A DNA stretch of 64,000 nucleotides from DAIODI01 sp046349255. Lineage in GTDB: Bacteria > Pseudomonadota > Alphaproteobacteria > Rhizobiales > Aestuariivirgaceae. Below are positions 1-8,488 of this stretch, piece after piece. Every line of letters starts with the position of its first letter. The stretch's first letter is position 1. Made by a program: the position numbers and the translations under genes. Under the pieces are notes generated by a model that ran no database searches, had not been told where the DNA came from, and saw nothing but the letters and a program-made list of their open reading frames with translations. Location: the NCBI GenBank assembly GCA_046349255.1, contig JAXMCR010000004.1, positions 744,001 to 808,000 of the forward strand, given 5' to 3'.

Positions 1-408
1 GGTATCGGAGGCGGGGCCGAACACATTTGGAGAAACCCACGGCGAGTCATGGTGGTGCAGCCTAACGAGGTTGATCCCCAAGGCGGCAAGTCGGTTGGCC
101 TGTCGGCAGATGGAGTCCTCGCTCGTCGAGAACAGCGCGTAGGCAGTTATGTTGACGCCCCAGAAGTGAGCCGCGCGGCCGTCGGCGAAAACCAACCGCT
201 CGCCGACCGCGCGAAGGAATCCGTGCTGGCCGGCGGGACGATCGTCCGCATTGAGGAACGACAGGTCGATCGGCACGTCCTCTGCCCCGATACGCTCGAC
301 AAAGGTGTTGGCCTCTGCCCCCGTGCCGGGCCGGGCGTATGTGGCTGCCCCGATCGTCAGGCTGAGAACAAGCGCAATACCGGTCCTGGGAGGAAATCTG
401 AGCCTCAT
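1..408 (-). CDS. Secreted glycoside-hydrolase-like protein (partial, C-terminus beyond window)
   Basis: The reading frame is open from the ATG at 408 to the window edge (136 residues seen). It begins with a basic, then hydrophobic, signal-peptide-like stretch (about residues 1-25). Around residues 76-125 it shows the FWGVN motif and a RLAALGINLVRLHHHD segment, typical of the first strand and helix of (beta/alpha)8 glycoside hydrolases of the cellulase type. The start overlaps the stop of the upstream O-antigen-ligase-like gene (ATGA, 405-408), so the two are translationally coupled. A polysaccharide-modifying or -degrading role at the cell surface is inferred. The catalytic acids lie outside the window, so the family assignment is tentative. 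Confidence 0.7.
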   Translation of the reverse strand, partial: MRLRFPPRTGIALVLSLTIGAATYARPGTGAEANTFVERIGAEDVPIDLSFLNADDRPAGQHGFLRAVGERLVFADGRAAHFWGVNITAYALFSTSEDSICRQANRLAALGINLVRLHHHDSPWVSPNVFGPASDT

Positions 409-1733
409 GCGTTCGTCTTTCCCGCCCGAGGCATCCCCGCGACGATGCCACCTGCCGCCAGCAGCGCGGGAAAGTAGATAAAGCTGTTGAACAGGGAATC
501 AGCGAAAGCCGCGAGCGCGATGATCGCCAGGACGAGGCTCGAGCCTCCCGTCTCGCGGTGTATGGTGACGATTCGGGCGAGCGCGGTACCCGCCCAAGCC
601 GCTGCTCCCCAGGCGGCACCGACCAGTCCGAACTGGCCCAGCAGGAGCATCCACAGACCCCACGGGCGACCTTCCAGCGGCCGCCACCAGTCCCATTGGC
701 CGGTACCCATGACGAAGCTGTTCTTCAGCAGCGGAAGAGCTTTCAGATCCTGCGCGATCCGCCAAGGGAACGATCCACGGCCGGCTGCTCGAAACGCGTC
801 GAGAGACCACTGTCCGATCGATGTCGACTCGACGAGTTGGCGAACGGGAACGAAACCCGACACGTGCAGCACGCCAGCCAGAAGCGTGGCTGCGCACGCG
901 GCGAAGACGATTATCTTCGTCAGCCGGATCGGGAACAGCAGGGCGACCGAGCCCGCCAGGGCCAGGGCGACCGCCATGACCGACTGGGACGCGAGGCAGA
1001 TGGCCCACGTGACGAGACCGCCCAGCACTGCGACTGTTCGACCGTCTCGACGGGCAAGCCACGTTCCCGCAATCGCCGCCATTGCGACCCAGAGCCCATA
1101 CTGATTGCCGTGTTCGAAGAAACCGATTGGTCGAAAGCCGAGGTACCGCACGGCGCCGTCGTCGCGAAACGGATGAAGGCCGTAAATCCATCCGTACAGC
1201 TTCGGGCCAATCACGCCTTCCGCGATTGCGATCGGAGCACAGGCGATGCCGGACCAGGCAATGGCGTTGACGAGACGTCTCCGGGTGGCATCATCATCAA
1301 CAACTATGCGTCCGATCATCCAGCTGGCTCCCCAAGATCCGGCAAGGTAGGCGGTAGCAATGACGCCCGCCGGGTTCGCATGGTCCACGACGAGCGCCTG
1401 GAGCCCGGGCCAGGCGCAGAAGGCGATCATCGGCAGATCGAAGAGCGATAGGCGAAGCCGGAAGAACCTGTCGGGCAGGCGCCAAAGCAAGCACAACAGG
1501 ACCGCTACCGGCACGACCCAGGCCTTGTCGATGAGGATGTCGGAGGGGACGGCGAGGCCGGTGATCCAGTAGGGAAATTCGGTGTGAACGTCCGATGGCC
1601 GGAACGTTGCAACCGGCAGTGTTAACCACCCGCCGAAAAACATCAGGAAGGCTGCGCGATCGGCCTTCGCTACGGAAAACGCGGCAACACATGCACAGCA
1701 GAATGCGCCGTAGGATAGGATAACCGTGTTCAT
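405..1733 (-). CDS. O-antigen ligase / Wzy-like polytopic membrane protein
   Basis: A protein of 442 residues made almost entirely of hydrophobic segments, with a larger hydrophilic loop in the second half, as in O-antigen ligase/polymerase (Wzy/WaaL) proteins. I chose the ATG at 1733 (MNTVILSYGAF), where the first membrane segment begins; an in-frame extension upstream would run deeper into the divergent gene. The family joins or polymerises lipid-linked glycans on the periplasmic side of the inner membrane. It is coupled to the secreted glycoside hydrolase downstream. A second member of this broad family lies at 23937-25433, so the two probably act on different glycans or at different steps. 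Confidence 0.75.
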   Translation of the reverse strand: MNTVILSYGAFCCACVAAFSVAKADRAAFLMFFGGWLTLPVATFRPSDVHTEFPYWITGLAVPSDILIDKAWVVPVAVLLCLLWRLPDRFFRLRLSLFDLPMIAFCAWPGLQALVVDHANPAGVIATAYLAGSWGASWMIGRIVVDDDATRRRLVNAIAWSGIACAPIAIAEGVIGPKLYGWIYGLHPFRDDGAVRYLGFRPIGFFEHGNQYGLWVAMAAIAGTWLARRDGRTVAVLGGLVTWAICLASQSVMAVALALAGSVALLFPIRLTKIIVFAACAATLLAGVLHVSGFVPVRQLVESTSIGQWSLDAFRAAGRGSFPWRIAQDLKALPLLKNSFVMGTGQWDWWRPLEGRPWGLWMLLLGQFGLVGAAWGAAAWAGTALARIVTIHRETGGSSLVLAIIALAAFADSLFNSFIYFPALLAAGGIVAGMPRAGKTNA

Positions 1734-2292
1734 AGCGGCGAGCGTAGCCCAGGTCCGGGACGTGTTGCAGCTTTCGAGTGTCGAAGCGACGAAACTGGCG
1801 GCGATCGCGGCGTTCGCCACGAGCGCGCTTGCCTGCCTCATCGCCGCCTGGCGCGCGAAGGGCGGGACTCGAACTTGGCGGAGACTGACCTACGTTTATA
1901 CCGGCCTTGTCGCCGAAATGTTCACTGGTCTTCGCTATACGTTGCATGATCAGTTTGCCCACATGCTTATGTCCGCTGGCGATTATGGCGCCCGTCGTGG
2001 ACCCCAGACCGTATTGGTGGGCGCATTGCTGCTGGTATTCGGAGTGTGTGCCGTCCGTATCCTGAGGAGTGGTCGAGGAATCGAAGAGAGGCTGGCGCTC
2101 GTGGCAACGTTCGCCATACTCACCTTGTTCGCTTCGGAAATCCTTTCGCTCCACGGATGGGACGCGCTGATGTATCGGAGCGCCTTCGGAATGATGATCA
2201 TCGGTTGGCTCTGGGTGGGGTTTGCATTGGTCGTGATGTCCAGTGCGCTGCGCGGCGCAACAGGGCAAGCGCACCGTCGGAGGTTGGGATGA
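1726..2292 (+). CDS. Small polytopic membrane protein of unknown function
   Basis: 188 residues with about five hydrophobic helices and a short basic tail (HRRRLG). I do not recognise a family. The GTG start has an AGGA just upstream (about 1716-1719) but overlaps the divergent minus-strand start by 8 nt; a later GTG at 1762 is a possible alternative. The stop overlaps the next ATG (ATGA, 2289-2292), so it is coupled to the large secreted protein downstream. That suggests the membrane protein anchors, exports or works with that product (inference). Confidence 0.65.
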   Translation: MFIAASVAQVRDVLQLSSVEATKLAAIAAFATSALACLIAAWRAKGGTRTWRRLTYVYTGLVAEMFTGLRYTLHDQFAHMLMSAGDYGARRGPQTVLVGALLLVFGVCAVRILRSGRGIEERLALVATFAILTLFASEILSLHGWDALMYRSAFGMMIIGWLWVGFALVVMSSALRGATGQAHRRRLG

Positions 2293-4322
2293 AGCCCTCC
2301 GGGTTGCTTGCCGCCAGGTTCGCGCTGCTGGTCCTCCTGGCACTGATCTCGATGGCCAACGCCGGGCCGTTCGCGCGAGCCGACAATGCCGGACAGTCCG
2401 CGACCGTTTTCGCCATGCCTCAGGTGATGGAGCGGCTGCAGATTCTCACGGCCCTCGCCTCGGCGGGCCGCGCCGCTGACGGCTTGACGATGGCCGGGCA
2501 GGGGATTTCAGCCGCAACGAACGATCCGACCGCTCGCTTCACGATGGCCTACGCCTATGCCTTGAACGGCATGCCGGACAAATCGATCGAAGCGCTGGGG
2601 AAGGCGGCCGACCTTGGGTTCGCGCAGCCCGCGCTCGTTGCAGCGATCGGCAATCTGGGCTCGCTTGCCAACAACGATGCATTCAAGCAGGTCGCTGGTC
2701 GCATTCAGGCAGCGGCGAGCAAGGTCGCGACGAAATCACCCGGCACGGTAAGCGATCGTACGGCAACGGTCGACGAGGCGAACACCGTTTGGGACGATCG
2801 GCGGGGCGTGCTCGTCAGTGCATTTGCGTTCGCAGCCGGAAAACCTGGACAAGCGCCGGCGGCAATTCCCTCCAACCCGGCGCTTTCAAAGCTGATCGCC
2901 GACGGCAGGGCAGCCGGCAATTCCGGGGATCTGTACGACAACCGGGACGGCGGCCATTCGAAGCTTGAACGCAATGCCAATGGCGAACTGACCTTCGTCG
3001 AATACGGTCCGCTCGCGAAGCAGTATCGCGTCAACGACGGCGCGAACCTGTTCCTGCGGTTCAATGCGCCGACGGTGGGAAATTGTTCGAAGGCACTCGT
3101 CAGCGGGCCGCTGTGGAGATCACTGCCCCGTCTCGTGCTCACCCAGCCGATAGGGCCGATGTCGCTTTTCGACCAGTACATCCGCAACATGCTTTACGTG
3201 TATCCCGCCCACCACGACCATGACCCGGAGATGGGCGACCTGTTTCCGGCAAACACGCCCTACATGATCGTCTCCCAGGGGTCTTCCGGCTCCGACATGC
3301 CGTTCGTCGAAGCGGTGGCGCAGATCCTCGCGGCGTTCCGGCCCGACGTGAAGTCGGCGCTCGTGCAGAGCGGGTTGTTGATGCCCACCACGCAAATGAT
3401 CTTCCGCCGGGGCCAGTCGTGGGTGAAGAACGATGAGGATTACCTGTCGGGCGCCGCGCATCCGAGCGTGTTCGATTCGGGAGCGATGAGCGTGACCCGC
3501 ATGGTTGCGTTGGCGCAATCGTTGACGATTGCCGACGTGCCACCACTCGTCGCCCTCGAAGTGGTGAAAGAGGACGAACCGGCGCGTGGACGCGAGACCT
3601 TCGAGCCCGATACGTCCGTTCTGTTCACGACCCCCGCCGCCATCGCTCGCGTCTATCGTACGACCGCACGGGCGATGCACTTGACGGTCAGGGCACGGAC
3701 GATCGGCCTGCCGTCGCAGCCGAAGAACGAGCCGAAACTTATCTGGCGGCTGTTGCGCGGCAACGAGGCGGAGGTGTCGATCATTCCGAGTGCGGATGGT
3801 GCACAGGCCGACATCTCGATCGGGTGGCAACAGCGACGCCGGGTGCCGGGAAGACCGGAACTGTCCAGCAATCGCGTCGACATCGGCGTGTTTGCGGATA
3901 ATGGCCGGCAGCTTTCGGCGCCGTCGTTCATCTCGGTGCTGCTGCCATCCGACCAACGTCGCGCGTTCACGGAGAACAGCGCGCCCTTGAAGATCGAGTA
4001 TTCACCGTCCGAGCTCGACAAGCGCTACGTTGATCCGGCCATTTTTCCGCGGCTCGGCTGGACCGATACCTACTCTTACGATGGGACCGGACGGCTTTTG
4101 GGCTGGGTGCGCACGCGGGATGGCACGACCGCCAAGTACACGCGCGATGGCGCAAGGGTCGAAGAGGAAGACAGCCTCGGACGCCCTGTCCGCGCGCGGA
4201 TCGTCAGCTACGGCCTCAAGGCGGGCGACGGGCGTTCGCAGATCGTCGAGAGCGATACGGATCGCGAGATCCGGTATTCGTACGAAAGCGACACCGACAA
4301 GTTCGGCAAGCCGTCGCAGTAG
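2289..4322 (+). CDS. Large secreted protein of unknown function with TPR-like N-terminus
   Basis: 677 residues. The first ~26 residues form a signal peptide (hydrophobic core LLVLLALIS, then ANA). Residues ~45-110 look like TPR helices (alternating Ala-rich helices with AYAYALNGMPDKSIEALGKA). The middle part has no motif I recognise. The C-terminus contains a YDGTGRLLGW segment resembling RHS/YD-type repeats. The ATG overlaps the preceding stop (ATGA). The last ~20 codons and the DNA just after the stop reappear in diverged form at 8966-9108, on the far side of the AT-rich island. Function is unknown; a surface or periplasmic role is inferred from the signal peptide and the EPS-locus context. 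Confidence 0.8.
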   Translation: MKPSGLLAARFALLVLLALISMANAGPFARADNAGQSATVFAMPQVMERLQILTALASAGRAADGLTMAGQGISAATNDPTARFTMAYAYALNGMPDKSIEALGKAADLGFAQPALVAAIGNLGSLANNDAFKQVAGRIQAAASKVATKSPGTVSDRTATVDEANTVWDDRRGVLVSAFAFAAGKPGQAPAAIPSNPALSKLIADGRAAGNSGDLYDNRDGGHSKLERNANGELTFVEYGPLAKQYRVNDGANLFLRFNAPTVGNCSKALVSGPLWRSLPRLVLTQPIGPMSLFDQYIRNMLYVYPAHHDHDPEMGDLFPANTPYMIVSQGSSGSDMPFVEAVAQILAAFRPDVKSALVQSGLLMPTTQMIFRRGQSWVKNDEDYLSGAAHPSVFDSGAMSVTRMVALAQSLTIADVPPLVALEVVKEDEPARGRETFEPDTSVLFTTPAAIARVYRTTARAMHLTVRARTIGLPSQPKNEPKLIWRLLRGNEAEVSIIPSADGAQADISIGWQQRRRVPGRPELSSNRVDIGVFADNGRQLSAPSFISVLLPSDQRRAFTENSAPLKIEYSPSELDKRYVDPAIFPRLGWTDTYSYDGTGRLLGWVRTRDGTTAKYTRDGARVEEEDSLGRPVRARIVSYGLKAGDGRSQIVESDTDREIRYSYESDTDKFGKPSQ

Positions 4323-4385
4323 GTGCGTTCAGCGAAACATTGGGTCGAAGACAGACGCAGGCGCTTCGAGGCGTCCACCGTCAGG
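4247..4385 (+). repeat. Diverged direct repeat, copy A (3' end of the 677-aa protein gene)
   Basis: This stretch matches 8966-9108. The shared core includes GGATCGCGAGATCCGGTATT and, past the stop codon, GGGTCGAAG...GCTTCGAGGC. The match continues beyond the stop codon, so it is a DNA-level duplication rather than a shared protein domain. It marks the left edge of the AT-richer island. Confidence 0.75.
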
Positions 4386-4779
4386 TGGTTGTTATCGAAG
4401 TAGAACGGCCGGTCGTCCTGCCAAGGCTCCCTAATCGTGATCGATCAGACGCCGGCTGCTGCAGCCGGCTGGTGGAACTAGCGGCTCAACCTCACGGTTG
4501 CGACTGGGTCAAGCGGTATCAAGCGTGACGGGTTGCTACGCTTAACCTTAATGCACGCCACGCAACTGTCGCGGATAAGCGCTCTCTGCAGAAAGCACGG
4601 TCGTTCACTCAAGCTCGCCTTGAGGCGGACAAGCCGTTCGCTTTGCAAACCAACAACTTAAGATTGCTTATAAACATATAACTAGTGTGGAAAGTTTGTT
4701 GCAGACCAAGGATGTGCGCCCCTTCAATATCAATAGCTCATTCTCGATTCGTCACGCTCTGCTGCAAGGAGATGTGAAT
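4323..4779. other. Gene-free stretch at left edge of island
   Basis: About 457 bases without a supportable gene. The first ~60 bases belong to the direct repeat. The rest changes from GC-rich to AT-rich by about 4640, with an AT-rich patch (TTGCTTATAAACATATAACT, 4665-4684) that could hold the promoter of the gene at 4780, but I see no convincing -35/-10 pair. Confidence 0.5.
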
Positions 4780-5388
4780 ATGGTTGCGGATACAGATGTG
4801 GCGCAGCTTATTCCCGAACACATACAGTGTATTTTCGGACCTCCGCCCTTGATTCGCGGCGAATCAAGCCAAGATTACCATAGGTTGCTTGCAGAAATTG
4901 CCGCGTCAGTTGCCCCAACTAATATAATTGAGTGGATATACGTGAAGGACATTGTCGACCTCACGTGGGAAATCATCCGATACAGACGCGCAAAGTCCGA
5001 AGTTATCGAACTAGAGCTTCCATTTGCTGCCGCACCATTCATGCAGCGAGTGACTACCGGCGAGTCGCCTGCTTCTTTGGTCGCAACTCAAAACGACTAC
5101 GAGGAGGGGCAGAGGCTGATTATTGATGCGATGATTGAGCGTCCGTTTGAAAAAACGGAGGCAGCTTCGGTACTGAAAGAGCATGGTCTTGCTTTGACAT
5201 CTCTCAGTTCGGCAGCGCTTGTGTCCAAGCTGGCGATGATAGAAGCGATTGACCGGCTCATTACGAGGGCTGAAAAGCGGAGAGACACCGTACTACAGGA
5301 AATCGAGCGACGTCAGTCCGTGTTCGGAAGTGCTCTCCGGAACGCGGCTAAATCGACTGTTGTCGAGTTGGCGGCCAATTCAGGTTAG
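4780..5388 (+). CDS. Hypothetical protein, first of a two-gene pair
   Basis: 202 residues, soluble, no signal peptide and no motif I recognise. The C-terminal third is helical with a likely coiled coil (residues ~150-190, rich in Glu, Arg and Leu: RLITRAEKRRDTVLQEIERR). I chose the ATG at 4780 because AAGGAG lies at 4766-4771 with good spacing; a GTG at 4687 is in frame but has no ribosome site. The gene is followed after 4 bases by the GGPRTPKGK-motif protein, so they form an operon. The bases are AT-richer than in flanking regions, consistent with horizontal acquisition. Confidence 0.7.
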   Translation: MVADTDVAQLIPEHIQCIFGPPPLIRGESSQDYHRLLAEIAASVAPTNIIEWIYVKDIVDLTWEIIRYRRAKSEVIELELPFAAAPFMQRVTTGESPASLVATQNDYEEGQRLIIDAMIERPFEKTEAASVLKEHGLALTSLSSAALVSKLAMIEAIDRLITRAEKRRDTVLQEIERRQSVFGSALRNAAKSTVVELAANSG

Positions 5389-5392
5389 GCCA

Positions 5393-5803
5393 ATGAGTGA
5401 ACGTGGACCTGGAGAAGTATCTGGGAGACGACGCGGTGGCCCTCGGACTCCAAAGGGTAAAAGCAGGTCCTCTTTGAACGCCTTAAAGCACTCACTATCA
5501 GTCCCGGTTAGGGCGGGAAGTCGGGAATCAAAACGTGCAGCAGAACTATCCGAGCTGCTCGTGAAGGAGATTGGAAACCGAAGCGTGGCACGGCAAATCG
5601 CCACGGCCCAGGTTGAGCTTGAGCGAGTGATGTACGTTAAGTGCGCTGTACTCAGCGCTGCATTAGCTAATGGCTTCCCCAGCACAGCCTTTGAGAATCT
5701 CGAAAGGCTTGACCGATACGAGCGCCGCGCCAGAGCGGCGAAGCGACGAGCAATAATTGAAGCGAATTGCATCGCTCGCCAGTGGGGGCGCGACACTCTA
5801 TAG
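5393..5803 (+). CDS. Small basic protein with GP-T-GK-SS-NAL-H motif
   Basis: 136 residues, strongly basic. Residues ~11-33 carry the motif RRGGPRTPKGKSRSSLNALK, seen in many uncharacterised bacterial proteins (pattern GP-T-x-x-GK-x-R-S-x-x-NAL-KH). The remainder is helical and Ala/Arg-rich. It starts 4 bases after the preceding gene. I know of no established function for this family; the basic charge suggests nucleic-acid binding, which is inference only. Confidence 0.7.
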   Translation: MSERGPGEVSGRRRGGPRTPKGKSRSSLNALKHSLSVPVRAGSRESKRAAELSELLVKEIGNRSVARQIATAQVELERVMYVKCAVLSAALANGFPSTAFENLERLDRYERRARAAKRRAIIEANCIARQWGRDTL

Positions 5804-5822
5804 AGTTTACAGATGCGATGCT

Positions 5823-5836
5823 GTTTCTTTAGAAAC
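5823..5836. terminator. Short hairpin between convergent genes
   Basis: GTTTC-TTTA-GAAAC followed by a T-rich stretch, lying between the stop at 5803 and the convergent FkbM gene end at 5842. The stem is short and AT-rich, so this is a weak candidate. Confidence 0.3.
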
Positions 5837-5841
5837 GAATT

Positions 5842-6704
5842 TTATTCCGCTAAAGGCGCAATGTGCCGTTTGAAAATGCGCTGGAAGTCGGAAACAAAAT
5901 TCGGGTGCACCGCGAGACAATCGTGGAACCCGGGCGCGGTTCTGACAGAGACTGGCTGCAGAGTGACAGAAATCATTCGATTGGGGATTTGGAAGTAGTG
6001 ATAGCCGTATTGCGACAAGTCAGCAAACGCCGCTTGGTCCAGCCGTGTATGGGTGTCATTGGTTTCGAGTAGAGGACACTTTGGAGGAGCATATTGATAT
6101 AGCTTTCGCGCTCCTTTGAGGACCATTGCTTCATTTCCTTCGACGTCTAACGTAATCAATTTGATCGATGCTACGCGGTGTAAAATATTGTTCGGCGTAT
6201 CGACTTTTACCTTAATTTCCGACCCTATAGTTTTATTTGGATGTAGATTTACAGATCCTTCCCCAAAATTCCCGACCGGGATAAAAACTTTGCGATGGAT
6301 CTCTCTTCACCTAATGCTGTAGGATGAAGAACGACATTATTGAACTGGTTTAATTGCAAACTCTGTTTCAACATTGATACAAGTATTGGTTTCGGTTCAA
6401 AGCTGTGGATAACTCCACTGGGTCCTACTGCTTTAGCCGAAACCAACGTCACAATTCCAAGGTTAGCGCCTATATCGACTACAGTATCGCCGTTGGACAG
6501 TAGCCTTCTTCCAACGTAATCGTCGAGAGGGATCGCAATACTATTGCCGTTAAAGCTACTTTCAGCTGTGCTTTTACGTGGAGGGAGTAGTCGCTTTCCA
6601 AGCTCGTTGTTTGCGAGACGGCCCAAACCGCTAAAGAACGGGTATAGCCGGGCTAAACACTGAATTAAGACTTCTTTCGAGTAGGGACTGATAGTGACCG
6701 CCAT
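5842..6704 (-). pseudogene. FkbM-family methyltransferase broken by a frameshift
   Basis: Two overlapping minus-strand reading frames together make one FkbM methyltransferase of about 287 residues. The N-terminal part (start 6704) carries the SAM-binding motif DTVVDIGANLGIVTL and FEPKP. The C-terminal part has ITLDVEGNEAMVLKGA, the FkbM signature. The first frame ends with ...FLSRSGILGKDL. Adding one base in the A5 run at 6283-6287 (T5 on the coding strand) restores a family-like FFIPVGNFGEGSVNL and keeps the frame open to the end. No other lesion is visible. Members methylate sugars or other small molecules, so in an EPS locus glycan O-methylation is likely. It may be a recent pseudogene, a phase-variable gene or a sequencing error. 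Confidence 0.8.
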
Positions 6705-7130
6705 TCATCCGTAGGAGGCATCCGGAAGCCCTCAAGCGATTAAAGAAGAAATTTAACATCGAAGTAGCCACTGGGGAGCTCATCTCGAGCGCACGTAGTT
6801 GGTTTCTCGGTTCCTGTTTCCGGGGACTTACGACACACAACCACGACGCTCTCGCGGGCCATTAGAATCGGAGAGTGGCGCCCAACTCGCTTTGGCTCAA
6901 ACGCATCTTATGCGAATGATTTCTAAGGGCTGTCTTTGCCACATCTGCATTAGCTTACGCCGCCTCTTAAGGCGGCGTTTGACAACTTGTTGCGACGTGC
7001 CCAAGCGGCCGGCTCAGGCCGCTAAGCGCAAAGGGATAATGGATCAAATCCCATTTCGTGACCAATGAAGGGACTGAGCAAGCGCTAGGGCAGTTTATCG
7101 TTCGGAGAGACCTATTGTTGCTCGTGCTCA
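6705..7130. other. Gene-free stretch with two strong hairpins
   Basis: About 426 bases without a supportable gene. It holds two perfect hairpins: 6957-6978 (ACGCCGCC, loop TCTTAA, GGCGGCGT) and 7004-7023 (AGCGGCC, loop GGCTCA, GGCCGCT). The first could end transcription from either side but has only a short T run. I see no tRNA that folds properly. Confidence 0.5.
6957..6978. terminator. Perfect 8-bp hairpin, possible terminator
   Basis: Stem ACGCCGCC/GGCGGCGT with a 6-base loop, followed by TTGA. It is a strong GC stem downstream of the Rad52-HNH gene (which ends at 7131 on the minus strand) and upstream of the FkbM gene. The T tract is weak, so a role other than termination is possible. 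Confidence 0.35.
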
Positions 7131-7970
7131 TTACACCAGAGTCGCCCCCTCGGCCGTATCATCCCCTGCAATCTGACCATTTGTCAGTTCGACAGGATCC
7201 GTATTCTTCCCTCGTGTCCAAAGGTGTTCCGCCACACCTAAGGGATCGACTCGATGTTTCCTCCACCATTCTCGTTCATTGCCGCAGTTGTGAAGTTCCC
7301 TGTGATGAAGCGCGCAGAGAGGGACTGTGAATTCGTCGCTCGGCTTACGCCCAAGTGCGTTTGGCTGCGCAAAACGGAGATGATGCGCCTGCGTAGGCTG
7401 TCGATCACATATTGTGCAAGGCTGACTCGCAACGAACTTTAAATGCTCCTCATTCCTGATGCGTTTTGGTTCCGGCAAGGTCAGCTGGCTTTTATCGATC
7501 TTGCGAACACCAGTTGAACTTGGTGCCGCATTTTCGGCAGCGCGTGCTACTGATTTTCCGCCGTATAGGGACAAGCCAAAAGGATTTCCGAAAGTGGATA
7601 AGGCGCGCTTCGTCGCGTCCGTTTCAGCTGCTTTCGCCGCCCGCTCGTGTGCTTCTCCGGGAGTGTTTCCGCTCCCCTCACCGGCGCCAAATCCTTCGCG
7701 GATGATTTTGGTTTCTCCGGCTCGCACGGTAATTCGCACCCGCGTTAAATAGGCCGCTGCGAAACGACCAGTAAGCTGTTTGGTCCATACGCATTGCGTC
7801 GAAATCGTTTCTCTATCCCAGGCATCATAGCCAAATATGCGGTTGGCTTCCGCAATGGCATGCCATCCTTCGAGATAGTTTAGGATCGCACCGCCCGCTT
7901 CGCGCGATTTGATGTACTTGGGACGGATCTGTGCCTTAAGGGCACGCAGCTGGCTGCTCGTGAATGTCAT
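7131..7970 (-). CDS. Rad52/Rad22-type recombinase with C-terminal HNH-like zinc domain
   Basis: 279 residues. The N-terminal ~150 residues match the Rad52/Rad22 single-strand annealing fold (LEGWHAIAEANRIFGYDAWDRET, then RVRITVRAG and EGFGAGEGSG, then AETDATKRALSTFGNPFGLSLY). Residues ~185-250 form an HNH-like zinc unit: C-x2-C, AHHLRF, C-x2-HH and LHNCGNE. Family knowledge: phage Rad52-like proteins anneal single strands during recombination, and HNH domains are usually nucleases. It starts 2 bases after the Gp157-like gene, so they are co-transcribed. The Rad52-HNH fusion fits a phage recombination module. The bases are AT-richer than in neighbouring regions. Confidence 0.8.
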   Translation of the reverse strand: MTFTSSQLRALKAQIRPKYIKSREAGGAILNYLEGWHAIAEANRIFGYDAWDRETISTQCVWTKQLTGRFAAAYLTRVRITVRAGETKIIREGFGAGEGSGNTPGEAHERAAKAAETDATKRALSTFGNPFGLSLYGGKSVARAAENAAPSSTGVRKIDKSQLTLPEPKRIRNEEHLKFVASQPCTICDRQPTQAHHLRFAQPNALGRKPSDEFTVPLCALHHRELHNCGNEREWWRKHRVDPLGVAEHLWTRGKNTDPVELTNGQIAGDDTAEGATLV

Positions 7971-7972
7971 TT

Positions 7973-8488
7973 TTATCCTACCCGAATTGAGAGGGTTGAA
8001 CTGCTGTTCTCAAGAATCGCCCCCGGAACGTGTTCCCCGCCGCGCAATGCATGCGTCAGCGCCGATTTGTCGAGCTTCGCAGGCTGCGGGATCCAGTAGC
8101 GGTCGGGAATTTCCGCATCGGAAACGATGATCGCCTTTGGCGTGGTTCTGCGAATGGAGGCGGTGAAGTCCGGCTCCACAATTCTTTGCAGCGATGTTTC
8201 TTGCATCGCTTGCAGCACCAGTGAGCGTTTCCCTTCGGCCCGCTGGCGAATTCGCTCCATCCGAGTTCGCATTTCGCTAAGACGTTCACCGAGAGCGTGC
8301 ACAAGCTTCTCGTCCATGATTGCTGACCGAATGACACTTCCGAGTGCCTCTTTGAAATTCGTTGCACCTTCCAACGTGTCATTTAGCGTTTCAGCATCAA
8401 GCGTAGGATTGAATGCAACGATACGACGACGAAGCTCGGCGAATCGGTTAGCTTCTGATGATAACTGCATCTTTGTACCCTCTGGCAT
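7973..8488 (-). CDS. Siphovirus Gp157-like protein
   Basis: 171 residues. The N-terminal half is helical, probably coiled-coil (residues ~60-95). The C-terminal half shows the Gp157 pattern: PKAIIVSDAEIPDRYWIPQP, KLDKSALTHALRGGEHVPGA, ending SIRVG. Gp157-type proteins occur in phage early regions next to recombinases and have been linked to phage resistance in Streptococcus; the biochemical role is unknown. It lies directly upstream of the Rad52-HNH gene. The start at 8488 is 7 bases from the palindrome GGTAC-N5-GTACC, so its promoter is probably controlled by the divergent XRE regulator. Confidence 0.8.
   Translation of the reverse strand: MPEGTKMQLSSEANRFAELRRRIVAFNPTLDAETLNDTLEGATNFKEALGSVIRSAIMDEKLVHALGERLSEMRTRMERIRQRAEGKRSLVLQAMQETSLQRIVEPDFTASIRRTTPKAIIVSDAEIPDRYWIPQPAKLDKSALTHALRGGEHVPGAILENSSSTLSIRVG

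Noticed and set aside
6991..7064. Possible tRNA-like segment ending in CCA
   Set aside because: The acceptor stem does not pair and the candidate T-arm has a 10-base loop instead of 7; only a simple hairpin is supported.
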